Positions 28,560 through 36,421 of a stretch of DNA of 64,000 nucleotides are shown here, one piece after another (the stretch's first letter is position 1; every line of letters begins with the position of its first letter). The notes under the pieces are model-generated. The model did not search any database. It was not told the DNA's origin and saw only the letters and a list, made by a program, of their open reading frames with translations. A program made the position numbers and the translations under genes. Origin of the DNA: SZUA-448 sp964602475 (GTDB lineage: Bacteria > Bacillota > Clostridia > Lachnospirales > Lachnospiraceae); the NCBI GenBank assembly GCA_964602475.1, contig CAZRRN010000005.1, positions 11,627 to 75,626 on the forward strand. The letters run 5' to 3'.

Positions 28560-28587
28560 GCCGTTCCGGTTGCAATTCCGGAGCGGC
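28560..28587 (+). terminator. intrinsic terminator after the SulP gene
   Basis: GCCGTTCCGG (28560-28569) pairs with CCGGAGCGGC (28578-28587), one G-U pair included, around TTGCAATT, followed by ATTGTTAT. The stem is strong; the T tract is weak. Confidence 0.7.
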
Positions 28588-28611
28588 ATTGTTATACTTG
28601 CAATAAAGAGA

Positions 28612-28913
28612 GCAAGTTTGTGCGGTGCAAAACTTGCAGCCATCAGTGGCTCCTAAAATACAGTCGNNNNNNNNNNNNNNNNNNNNNNNNNNNNNNNNNN
28701 NNNNNNNNNNNNNNNNNNNNNNNNNNNNNNNNNNNNNNNNNNNNNNNNNNNNNNNNNNNNNNNNNNTGCAAAACTTGCAGCCATCAGTGGCTCCTAAAAT
28801 ACAGTCGCCGCATGGAGGCTAAAGTGAACGAAGAACCGTTCACTTGGCAAGTTTGTGCGGTGCAAAACTTGCAGCCATCAGTGGCTCCTAAAATACAGTC
28901 GCCGCATGGAGGC
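28612..28913 (+). promoter_or_regulatory. pseudoknot leader, tandem array B (at least 3 units)
   Basis: Three visible units: one from 28612 cut by the gap, one from 28767 missing its 5' end, one complete (28822-28913). The last two are offset by 94 bases. In the complete unit a first hairpin (28822-28830 with 28837-28845, loop AAGAAC) precedes P1: GCAAGTTT (28847-28854) with AAACTTGC (28865-28872). Directly stacked P2 is AGCCA/TGGCT. Loop bases TGCGGTG (28856-28862) pair with CGCCGCA (28900-28906), two bases before GGAGG of the next gene. No other gene lies in this stretch of about 400 bases. Confidence 0.75.
28667..28766. other. scaffold gap (100 N) inside the leader array
   Basis: Exactly 100 N, a conventional placeholder for unknown length. 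Identical repeat sequence flanks it on both sides, so the assembly probably broke on the tandem repeat and the true number of units is unknown. Confidence 0.98.
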
Positions 28914-28917
28914 TAGG

Positions 28918-29130
28918 GTGAGATGTCCGAATTGCGGTGACGAACGCTGCTATATTATTGAAGAATCAGAGACAAAACAGAAAGGCTTCGGGTTTCTGAA
29001 AGGGTGCTGCGGAGCAATCCTTCTCGGACCGGAGGGCTGGCTCTGTGGTCTGTGCGGAATGGGAAAAGGAAAGACTACACACCGTTCCTATTGGGTATGC
29101 CAGAACTGCGGAAGAAAGTTCCGTGCATAA
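28918..29130 (+). CDS. small zinc-ribbon protein
   Basis: A 70-residue protein with two CxxC pairs: CPNCGDERC at the start and CQNCGRKF at the end, bracketing a glycine- and cysteine-rich hydrophobic middle (GFLKGCCGAILLGPEGWLCGLCGMGKGKT). This layout is common among short zinc-ribbon proteins near membrane proteins. GTG 28918 is preferred: GGAGG of the leader lies five bases upstream and the first CxxC then starts at residue 3. A longer frame runs back through the leader repeats but reflects RNA, not coding, conservation. The function is unknown. Confidence 0.8.
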   Translation: MRCPNCGDERCYIIEESETKQKGFGFLKGCCGAILLGPEGWLCGLCGMGKGKTTHRSYWVCQNCGRKFRA

Positions 29131-29152
29131 AGTCTGAGAAAGGATACCGGAT

Positions 29153-29599
29153 ATGGGACAAACAGTGAACCAAGCCTCGAACCGTTCAGCTGCAGTGAAG
29201 ACACCGGTGCTGCGTCATGTAAGAATTCAGAGTGCAGATCAGAAGAAGAAAGAAGAGCTCTGGAAGAAGATGATGGAGTGGGGTGATCGTGCAGGGTGCC
29301 ATCAGATGCCGGAACGAAGCTTTTTCTACAAGGGCTACCAATTTCCTGTCTGTGCACGATGTACCGGAGTCATGGTCGGAACATTGCTTGCAGTTCCACT
29401 CTTTTTTAAGACGGGATTTCACAGAATCCCTGTCTTTCTCGGGTTGGCAGCAATGTGGACTGACTGGGTTCTTCAGCGGGCACAGGTCTTGGAATCCACG
29501 AACCCAAGACGTCTGGTCACTGGGGTCGCAGGAGGCTTTGGAGTCATGTCGCTGCAGCTGGCAATTCTGAGAAAAATGTTTTTGGCAATGAAGAAATAA
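29153..29599 (+). CDS. DUF2085 family membrane protein
   Basis: A 148-residue protein of the DUF2085 family. The diagnostic cysteine pattern CHQMPERSFFYKGYQFPVCARCTG (about residues 45-68) is followed by about three hydrophobic segments. These cysteines suggest metal or redox chemistry at the membrane, but the family has no established function. It lies 22 bases downstream of the zinc-ribbon gene and probably shares its transcript, so it is also downstream of the tandem leader array. Confidence 0.88.
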   Translation: MGQTVNQASNRSAAVKTPVLRHVRIQSADQKKKEELWKKMMEWGDRAGCHQMPERSFFYKGYQFPVCARCTGVMVGTLLAVPLFFKTGFHRIPVFLGLAAMWTDWVLQRAQVLESTNPRRLVTGVAGGFGVMSLQLAILRKMFLAMKK

Positions 29600-29610
29600 A
29601 TACATGATTA

Positions 29611-29640
29611 ACCGGGTTGAAAAAAACCCGGTTTTTTTTC
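29611..29640 (+). terminator. intrinsic terminator after the DUF2085 gene
   Basis: ACCGGGTT (29611-29618) pairs with AACCCGGT (29625-29632), followed by eight T in all. Textbook Rho-independent terminator. Confidence 0.93.
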
Positions 29641-29665
29641 AAAATAAGCAGGATTTAATAAAGTT

Positions 29666-29695
29666 TTGCAGAATATTATATATGAGGTGTATAAA
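29666..29695 (+). promoter_or_regulatory. candidate promoter of the dgt-dnaG-rpoD operon
   Basis: TTGCAG (29666-29671) and TATAAA (29690-29695) are spaced by 18 bases, after the upstream terminator and about 55 bases before the ATG at 29751. Confidence 0.45.
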
Positions 29696-29750
29696 TACAT
29701 ACCTCTTGTCACTCATTATCGATACCGGATCAAAAGCAGGGAGGGTGGAT

Positions 29751-30761
29751 ATGAATACAAGAGAAAAACAGGAAAACAGGGAGCATTTACTGCTGTCTCC
29801 GTATGCCGCGTTCAGCGATGCGTCGCTTGGCAGGGATGTATATGAGGCTCCCTGCGATATACGTCCGGTATACCAGCGGGATAGAGACAAAATAATTCAT
29901 TCCAAGGCATTTCGCAGACTGAAGGGAAAGACACAGGTCTTTCTTGCACCGGAAGGCGATCATTACAGGACGAGACTGACACATACACTGGAAGTTTCAC
30001 AGATTGCGCGTACAATAGCAAAGACACTGATGCTGAACGAAGATCTGACCGAGGCGATTGCACTTGGACATGATCTTGGACACACGCCCTTTGGACATGC
30101 AGGAGAACGGGCACTTGCCAGGGTATGTGAGGGAGGCTTTAAGCATCAGGAGCAGGGAATCCGCGTGGTGGAAATTCTCGAGAAGCACGGGCAGGGTCTC
30201 AATCTTACCAGAGAAGTGAGAGACGGAATATTAAATCATCAGACAGCCGGAAAGCCAATGACGCTCGAAGGAAAGGTGGTCAGACTGGCAGATAAGATTG
30301 CTTATGTCAACCACGATATAGATGATGCAATCCGTGCACAGATTCTGTCAGAGGAGACAATTCCGGAAGAGTTTACGCAGGTACTCGGTCACAGTCTGGC
30401 AGAACGTTTGAATACAATTATTCATGATATTATAGCGAACAGCGAAGAAAAAGACGATATTATAATGTCACCGCAGATTGAGACGGCGATGATGGGACTT
30501 CGAACATATATGTTTTCAGCAGTATACACAAATCCAATCGCAAAGAGCCAGGAGCATAAGGCGGAGGAAATGCTGGAACTGCTGTACCGGTTCTATCTTG
30601 AACACGGAGAGCTTCTTCCCGAGGAATATTGTGAACTTTTTGAAAGTGGGAGAGAGCCGATGTCAAGAGTGGTATGTGATTATATAGCCGGAATGACAGA
30701 CAGCTATGCAATTACGAAATTTAAAGAGGCGATGGTACCGACGGGATGGTCGGTGTTCTGA
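29751..30761 (+). CDS. dgt: deoxyguanosinetriphosphate triphosphohydrolase-like protein
   Basis: A 336-residue HD-domain dNTP triphosphohydrolase of the short Firmicutes type. Metal ligands are visible in RLTHTLEVSQI and GHDLGHTPFGHAGE (about residues 67-110), and NHDIDDAI lies further on. It would hydrolyse dNTPs to nucleosides and triphosphate, tuning the dNTP pool. ATG 29751 is chosen for its GGGAGG site seven bases upstream; the frame is open far upstream but without conservation signals. It is the first gene of an operon with dnaG and rpoD, the usual macromolecular-synthesis arrangement in Clostridia. Confidence 0.92.
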   Translation: MNTREKQENREHLLLSPYAAFSDASLGRDVYEAPCDIRPVYQRDRDKIIHSKAFRRLKGKTQVFLAPEGDHYRTRLTHTLEVSQIARTIAKTLMLNEDLTEAIALGHDLGHTPFGHAGERALARVCEGGFKHQEQGIRVVEILEKHGQGLNLTREVRDGILNHQTAGKPMTLEGKVVRLADKIAYVNHDIDDAIRAQILSEETIPEEFTQVLGHSLAERLNTIIHDIIANSEEKDDIIMSPQIETAMMGLRTYMFSAVYTNPIAKSQEHKAEEMLELLYRFYLEHGELLPEEYCELFESGREPMSRVVCDYIAGMTDSYAITKFKEAMVPTGWSVF

Positions 30762-30775
30762 TGTGAGGGAAGCTG

Positions 30776-32572
30776 ATGAGATATGATGATTCAATTGTAG
30801 ATGAGGTGCGTTCACGTAGTGATATTGTAGATATTATCGGGAGTTACGTGAAGCTGCAAAAGAAGGGTGCAAATTACATGGGACTCTGTCCGTTCCATGG
30901 AGAGAAGACCCCTTCTTTTTCCGTAAGCGCCTCCAAACAGATGTATCATTGTTTTGGCTGCGGAAAAGGCGGTAACGTATTTACTTTTATAGAAGAATAT
31001 GAGAATTTTACCTTTACCGAGGCGCTACGAATGCTCGCCGACCGTGCCGGTGTAGAGCTGCCCGAGAATACCTACAGTGATGAAGCTAAGAAAACAGCAG
31101 AACGGAAGGCACAGATGTATGAGATCAACAGGAATGCGGCACAGTACTTCCACTATCTGCTTAAGACACCGCACGGAAGACAAGCATATGAATACCTGAC
31201 AGGGAGAGGACTTGATGATGAAACAATCAAACGTTTTGGACTCGGATACTCGGACAAATTCAGCAACGATTTATATCGTTATCTGAAGGGCAAAGGGTAT
31301 ACAGACGATTTGCTCAAGGATTCGGGTCTGGTAACGCTGGATGAGAAGCGTGGAGGATCGGACAAGTTCTGGAACCGGGTCATGTTTCCGATTATGGATG
31401 TCAATAATAAGGTGATTGCTTTTGGAGGCCGTGTCATGGGCGAAGGGCAGCCTAAATACCTTAATTCTCCCGAAACAAAGCTATTCGATAAAAGCAGGAC
31501 ACTTTATGGACTTAACTTTGCCAGGCAGTCGAGAAAGTCCTTTATGCTTTTATGCGAAGGTTACATGGATGTTATAGCACTACAGCAGGCAGGCTTTATG
31601 AACTCTGTAGCATCTCTCGGCACAGCATTTACCGGACTTCATGCAAATCTGCTTTCACGTTATGTAAAGGAAGCAGTACTGACATATGACAGTGATGAGG
31701 CGGGGGTAAAGGCAGCTCTGCGTGCAATTCCGATTCTGAAGGAAGCAGGAATCCGGTCTAAGGTTCTTAATATGCGACCCTACAAGGATCCGGATGAGTT
31801 TATCAAGGCATTGGGTGCAGAGGAATACCAGAAACGCATTGACGAAGCTCAGAATGCATTTTCCTTCGAGATATCCATGATGGAGCGCGGCTATGATATG
31901 AGCGATCCCGAACAGAAAACAAGATTCTACCGGGAAATAGCGCTGCGACTGACCTCATTTACCGAGGAGATTGAACGGAATAATTACATTGAAGCGGTGG
32001 ATGAACGTTATCATATCGGACTGGAGAATCTTCGCAGACTGGTGAACCGTCTGGGTGCAGAAGGTATCGAAAAACGTGTTGCAGAGGAAACGAGCACCAG
32101 AGAAAAACAGACGAACCGGGGCTTAAGAAAGTCGGACGATGCACTGCTGAAGGCGCAGAAGATGCTGCTGACCTGGGCTGCGGAGGATTCAGGAGTATTC
32201 ACCTGTATGAGAAGATATCTTTCCGCCAATGATTTTATAGACGAGCCGTATCATACTGTGGCGCAGATGATGTATGATCAGTCAGAACAAGAACAGAAGG
32301 CAGTACCTGCGAAGATTATCGGATGTTTTGAAAGCACCGAGGAGCAGGCGCAGGTTGCGGAAATCTTTTCAGCAACGCTGCGGGAGGAGCTGACACCGAC
32401 CGAACGGAGCAAAACCTTTTCCGATACGGTAATCCGAGTCAAAAAGAATTCACTGGATGCGGAGGGAAAGAGCGCAATCGAGCGAAATGACATAAATGCT
32501 TATCAAAAAATCATTGCTGAAACCGCAAACTTACAGAAATTGCATATTTCGCTGGAGGCAGGGCAACAATAA
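30776..32572 (+). CDS. dnaG: DNA primase
   Basis: A 598-residue replicative primase that makes RNA primers at the fork. The N-terminal CHC2 zinc-binding domain shows CPFHGEKTPSFSV followed by YHCFGCGKGGNVF (about residues 40-68). The catalytic TOPRIM core follows, with the LCEGYMDVIALQQAG and YDSDEAGVKA metal motifs (about 260-315). A C-terminal helicase-interaction region ends the protein. It begins 14 bases after the dgt gene and is followed 22 bases later by rpoD, a strongly conserved order. Confidence 0.98.
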   Translation: MRYDDSIVDEVRSRSDIVDIIGSYVKLQKKGANYMGLCPFHGEKTPSFSVSASKQMYHCFGCGKGGNVFTFIEEYENFTFTEALRMLADRAGVELPENTYSDEAKKTAERKAQMYEINRNAAQYFHYLLKTPHGRQAYEYLTGRGLDDETIKRFGLGYSDKFSNDLYRYLKGKGYTDDLLKDSGLVTLDEKRGGSDKFWNRVMFPIMDVNNKVIAFGGRVMGEGQPKYLNSPETKLFDKSRTLYGLNFARQSRKSFMLLCEGYMDVIALQQAGFMNSVASLGTAFTGLHANLLSRYVKEAVLTYDSDEAGVKAALRAIPILKEAGIRSKVLNMRPYKDPDEFIKALGAEEYQKRIDEAQNAFSFEISMMERGYDMSDPEQKTRFYREIALRLTSFTEEIERNNYIEAVDERYHIGLENLRRLVNRLGAEGIEKRVAEETSTREKQTNRGLRKSDDALLKAQKMLLTWAAEDSGVFTCMRRYLSANDFIDEPYHTVAQMMYDQSEQEQKAVPAKIIGCFESTEEQAQVAEIFSATLREELTPTERSKTFSDTVIRVKKNSLDAEGKSAIERNDINAYQKIIAETANLQKLHISLEAGQQ

Positions 32573-32594
32573 CATCAGATGAGGGGGTATTCCT

Positions 32595-33704
32595 ATGGAA
32601 GACAACAGACAGAGATTTCATGAGCGCTTGAAAGAACTGCTGGTGTATGCAAAGAAAAAGAAAAATGTACTAGAATATCAGGAAATCAATGATTTCTTTG
32701 TAGATTATGAGCTGGACTCGGACCAGTTTGATATTGTGTACGAGTTTTTGGAAGCTAATAATGTTGATGTACTGAGAATTCCCGATCTGGAAGAACCGGA
32801 TGAAGAAGAGATTATCTTGGATAATGAGGATGAAGAGGATCTGTCCAAGATTGATCTGTCCGTACCCGAAGAAATCAGTATAGAAGATCCGGTAAGAATG
32901 TACCTGAAGGAAATCGGCAAGGTACCGCTTCTGAGTGCTGATGAAGAAATTGAACTGGCTAAGCGGATGGAAGAGGGAGATCATGAAGCGAAGAAACGAT
33001 TGTCCGAAGCAAATCTTCGTCTGGTAGTAAGCATTGCCAAACGTTATGTCGGCAGAGGAATGCAGTTTCTGGATTTAATACAGGAAGGAAATCTGGGCCT
33101 GATTAAGGCAGTGGACAAGTTTGATTACCGCAAAGGATATAAATTCAGTACTTATGCGACATGGTGGATTCGTCAGGCGATTACCCGTGCAATTGCGGAT
33201 CAGGCGAGAACAATCCGGATTCCGGTACACATGGTGGAAACAATCAACAAGCTGATTCGGGTACAACGCCAGCTGCTGCAGGAGCTTGGACGTGAGCCGT
33301 ATCCGGAGGAGCTTGCTAAGGAAATGAACCTTCCGGTAGACCGGGTTCGTGATATACAGAAAATTTCACAGGAGCCGGTATCACTTGAAACTCCGATTGG
33401 AGAAGAAGAGGACAGCCATCTTGGTGACTTTATTCAGGATGATAATGTGCCGGTACCGGCTGACGCTGCCGTCTTTGCACTACTAAAGGAGCAGCTGCTG
33501 GAAGTATTGGATACGCTTACGGAACGGGAACGCAAGGTTCTTCGCCTTCGCTTTGGATTGGATGATGGACGCGCAAGAACTCTGGAGGAAGTCGGAAAAG
33601 AATTTAATGTCACAAGGGAAAGAATCCGCCAGATTGAAGCGAAGGCGCTTAGAAAGCTGCGTCATCCGAGCCGCAGCAGAAAACTGCGGGATTTCCTCGA
33701 GTAA
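32595..33704 (+). CDS. rpoD: primary sigma factor RpoD (SigA)
   Basis: A 369-residue sigma-70 group 1 factor. An acidic region 1.1 precedes region 1.2 (DPVRMYLKEIGKVPLLSADEE). Region 2 carries the core-binding and -10 recognition helices (RLVVSIAKRYVGRG through YKFSTYATWWIRQAI). Region 3 and region 4 follow, with the final VTRERIRQIEAKALRKLRHP helix-turn-helix for -35 recognition. GAGGGGG precedes the ATG. As the housekeeping sigma factor it explains the TTGACA/TATAAT promoters seen elsewhere in this window. Confidence 0.98.
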   Translation: MEDNRQRFHERLKELLVYAKKKKNVLEYQEINDFFVDYELDSDQFDIVYEFLEANNVDVLRIPDLEEPDEEEIILDNEDEEDLSKIDLSVPEEISIEDPVRMYLKEIGKVPLLSADEEIELAKRMEEGDHEAKKRLSEANLRLVVSIAKRYVGRGMQFLDLIQEGNLGLIKAVDKFDYRKGYKFSTYATWWIRQAITRAIADQARTIRIPVHMVETINKLIRVQRQLLQELGREPYPEELAKEMNLPVDRVRDIQKISQEPVSLETPIGEEEDSHLGDFIQDDNVPVPADAAVFALLKEQLLEVLDTLTERERKVLRLRFGLDDGRARTLEEVGKEFNVTRERIRQIEAKALRKLRHPSRSRKLRDFLE

Positions 33705-33750
33705 ACGTAAAGAAAATACGAGTATAAAGAGTTACGGACTAAGGAGAACT

Positions 33751-34476
33751 ATGGTTTTATCAAAACGACTGCAAATGGTCGCAGATTATGTACCGGAGGG
33801 CCGAAGGCTGGCGGATGTCGGCTGCGATCATGCCCACATTCCGATTTACCTGATAAAGCATGGGCGTGTCCCGGCAGTCATTGCAATGGATGTCCGCCCA
33901 GGTCCCCTGTCACGGGCAGAGGAGAACATTGCACGGTATCACTGTACAGGGAGAATAACGACCAGACTGTCGGATGGACTTCGGCAGCTGAAGCCGGGAG
34001 AAGCGGATACCATTCTGATTGCGGGGATGGGTGGAGGTCTGACTGTCAGAATTCTGACGGAGGGGATTGAATGTGTCAGAAGTGCAGAACGACTGGTTCT
34101 GCAGCCGCAGTCAGAACGCGGAGCCGTGAGACGTTTTTTACAGGAACAGGGTTATAGTATCGAACAGGAAGAAATGTGCTTAGAGGACGGGAAATACTAT
34201 AATGTGATGCTTGCAGTCAATTATGGGAATAGTCAGGGCTGTCAGAAACCGGTTATATATGATGAATGCGATTACGAATACGGAAAGATATTGCTGGACG
34301 GAAGGCATCCGGTGTTGTATGATTATCTGAAAGAGGAATACCGGAAGGCATTAGTGGTAAAGGCGAATCTGACAGATCATAGTACGGTTAATACAAGAGA
34401 AAGGCTGCCCATATTCTTAGAGGAGCTTACAACCCTTGAAAGAGCACTGGAACGCTGCAGACCGACGACGGATTGA
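33751..34476 (+). CDS. trmK: tRNA (adenine(22)-N1)-methyltransferase TrmK
   Basis: A 241-residue SAM-dependent methyltransferase that forms m1A22 in tRNA. The Rossmann motif LADVGCDHAHIPIYL (about 20-34) and the IAGMGGGLTVRIL segment (about 91-103) are typical of TrmK. ATG 33751 is supported by AAGGAG nine bases upstream; the longer open frame overlaps rpoD. TrmK directly after rpoD is the standard Firmicutes order. A 36-base minisatellite begins at its very last codons, so its C-terminus may vary between strains. Confidence 0.95.
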   Translation: MVLSKRLQMVADYVPEGRRLADVGCDHAHIPIYLIKHGRVPAVIAMDVRPGPLSRAEENIARYHCTGRITTRLSDGLRQLKPGEADTILIAGMGGGLTVRILTEGIECVRSAERLVLQPQSERGAVRRFLQEQGYSIEQEEMCLEDGKYYNVMLAVNYGNSQGCQKPVIYDECDYEYGKILLDGRHPVLYDYLKEEYRKALVVKANLTDHSTVNTRERLPIFLEELTTLERALERCRPTTD

Positions 34477-34691
34477 ATGCTGAATTGAAACAGCAGACCG
34501 TAGACGGACTGAATGCTGAATCGAAACAGCAGACTGTAGACNNNNNNNNNNNNNNNNNNNNNNNNNNNNNNNNNNNNNNNNNNNNNNNNNNNNNNNNNNN
34601 NNNNNNNNNNNNNNNNNNNNNNNNNNNNNNNNNNNNNNNNNAGCAGACCGTAGACGGACTGAATGCTGAATCGAAACAGCAGACTGTAGAC
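34470..34691 (+). repeat. 36-base tandem repeat (minisatellite) after trmK
   Basis: Head-to-tail units of 36 bases, each starting GGACTGAATGCTGAATCGAA or near it: 34470-34505, 34506-34541, then a gap, a partial unit ending 34655, and 34656-34691. A decayed unit can be seen inside the trmK 3' end. There are no spacers, so it is not CRISPR. The unit length is a multiple of three and one frame encodes a 12-residue repeat ending KQQTVD, but nothing shows that it is translated. Nothing else is evident up to the next start at 34742. Confidence 0.9.
34542..34641. other. scaffold gap (100 N) inside the minisatellite
   Basis: Exactly 100 N flanked by the same 36-base repeat on both sides; the array's real length is unknown. 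Confidence 0.98.
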
Positions 34692-34741
34692 AGCAGATTA
34701 AAAAACAGTATTGTATCAACGTAAGAAAGAACGAGGAAGAG

Positions 34742-36403
34742 ATGGATCAGATTATTGTAAATGTAAACGGAATATCGAAGGAATACCGAAGGGGTATCAG
34801 TCTGTATGAAATCAGTCGTGATTTTGCAGACCGGTATCCGTATGATATTATTCTCGGAGTACAGGACGATAAGCTTCGGGAGCTGAATAAAACAGTAAAC
34901 GAAGACTGCAGTGTAAGATTTTTAACGACCGCCGACAGGGACGGAAACAGAACCTACATACGAGGAATGACGTTGTTGATGCTTCGGGCATTTGAACGTG
35001 AATTTGGAGGAAACAGAAAATTAAAAGTCATGGTGGAACATTCCATCGGAAATGGACTGTATTGTGAATCCGAAATAAACAATGCAGATCTGTCGGAGCA
35101 CTTGGAGCATATTAAATCCATGATGCAGGAAATGGTGGCTGAGGATATTCCGTTTCGCAAGAGAAGTATTCGTACCACAGAGGCGGTCGAACTGTTTCAT
35201 CGATATGGAATGTACGATAAAGAAAAACTGTTTCGTTACCGAAGAGTGTCAAAAACAAATATTTACAACTTTGATGGATATGAGGATTATTTCTTTGGAT
35301 ATATGCCGGCAAGCTCGGGTATTCTGAAGTATTTTGATATATTTTCATATAAAGAGGGTTTTATTCTGCTGCTTCCCGATAGGGCAGAACCGAATAAGCT
35401 GAAGGAATTTGAGCCAAAAGAGAAACTGTTCAGTATTCTTCAGCAGTCCAATCAATGGGGAAAGACGATGGAAATCGAAACCGTCGGAGCCTTGAACGAC
35501 GAGATAACAAAGGGAAATATGAGAGATATTATTCTGATTCAGGAAGCTCTGCTTGAGAAAAAAATTGGCGAGATTGCAGAACAGATTCGATCCTCTGAAA
35601 ATAAAAAATTCATTATGATTGCAGGACCATCCTCCTCCGGAAAAACCACCTTTTCCCACCGGCTTTCGATTCAGCTTCGGACACTTGGCTATAAGCCACA
35701 CCCAATCGGAGTGGATGATTATTTTAAAAATCGCGAAGAAACACCGAAAGACGAGGACGGAAACTATAATTTTGAAGCTCTCGGAGCAATCGATGTTGAA
35801 CAATTTAATAAGGACATGACCGATTTACTGAACGGCAAAACGGTTGAGCTTCCGACCTTTAATTTTAAGACCGGTAAACGGGAATATAAGGGTAATTATA
35901 AGCGGCTTGGTGCGGATGATGTATTGGTGATAGAAGGAATTCATTGCCTGAACGATGCATTATCCTACACACTTCCTAAGGAGAGCAAATTCAAAATTTA
36001 CATCAGTGCATTGACTCAGCTGAATATCGATGAACATAACAGAATTCCGACGACGGATGTACGGTTGATCCGAAGAATGGTAAGAGATGCAAGAACACGG
36101 GGAACCAGCGCAAAGAGCACTATTTCCATGTGGCCTTCGGTTCGTCGCGGAGAAGAGGAAAATATATTTCCGTTTCAGGAAGAGGCAGACGTGATGTTCA
36201 ATTCGGCATTGATTTATGAACTGTCGGTATTAAAGCAGTACGCGGAACCGGTTCTGTTCGGGATCGAAGAAGATTGTCCTGAGTACAAGGAAGCAAAGCG
36301 TCTACTGAAATTTCTTGATTATTTTCTTGGCGTAAGCTCAGAAAATGTACCGAAGAATTCACTGATGAGAGAATTTATCGGAGGAAGCTATTTTAACGTA
36401 TAA
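34742..36403 (+). CDS. uridine-kinase-like nucleoside kinase with TGS-type N-terminus
   Basis: A 553-residue protein. The N-terminal 65 residues resemble a TGS domain, then comes a region like the second domain of threonyl-tRNA synthetases (about 65-240). A C-terminal phosphoribulokinase/uridine kinase domain has Walker A GPSSSGKT (about 295-302) and the VDDYFKNREETPKDEDG substrate loop. This fusion is widespread in Clostridia and usually labelled nucleoside kinase; the role of the synthetase-like part is not established. It has its own ribosome site (GAGGAAG) and is followed 18 bases later by clpX. Confidence 0.9.
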   Translation: MDQIIVNVNGISKEYRRGISLYEISRDFADRYPYDIILGVQDDKLRELNKTVNEDCSVRFLTTADRDGNRTYIRGMTLLMLRAFEREFGGNRKLKVMVEHSIGNGLYCESEINNADLSEHLEHIKSMMQEMVAEDIPFRKRSIRTTEAVELFHRYGMYDKEKLFRYRRVSKTNIYNFDGYEDYFFGYMPASSGILKYFDIFSYKEGFILLLPDRAEPNKLKEFEPKEKLFSILQQSNQWGKTMEIETVGALNDEITKGNMRDIILIQEALLEKKIGEIAEQIRSSENKKFIMIAGPSSSGKTTFSHRLSIQLRTLGYKPHPIGVDDYFKNREETPKDEDGNYNFEALGAIDVEQFNKDMTDLLNGKTVELPTFNFKTGKREYKGNYKRLGADDVLVIEGIHCLNDALSYTLPKESKFKIYISALTQLNIDEHNRIPTTDVRLIRRMVRDARTRGTSAKSTISMWPSVRRGEEENIFPFQEEADVMFNSALIYELSVLKQYAEPVLFGIEEDCPEYKEAKRLLKFLDYFLGVSSENVPKNSLMREFIGGSYFNV

Positions 36404-36421
36404 CAGAGAGGAAGAAAATAC

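Noticed and set aside
28855..28917. Open frame through the leader repeats, giving a CKTC-type peptide fused to the zinc-ribbon protein, and a similar peptide before the aminotransferase
   Set aside because: The similarity follows the RNA pairing; in copy A the same frame hits a TAA within a few codons, and the ribosome site and GTG/ATG at the gene proper are better.
34470..34691. CRISPR array (36-base repeat)
   Set aside because: Units are head-to-tail with no spacers, and no cas gene is nearby.
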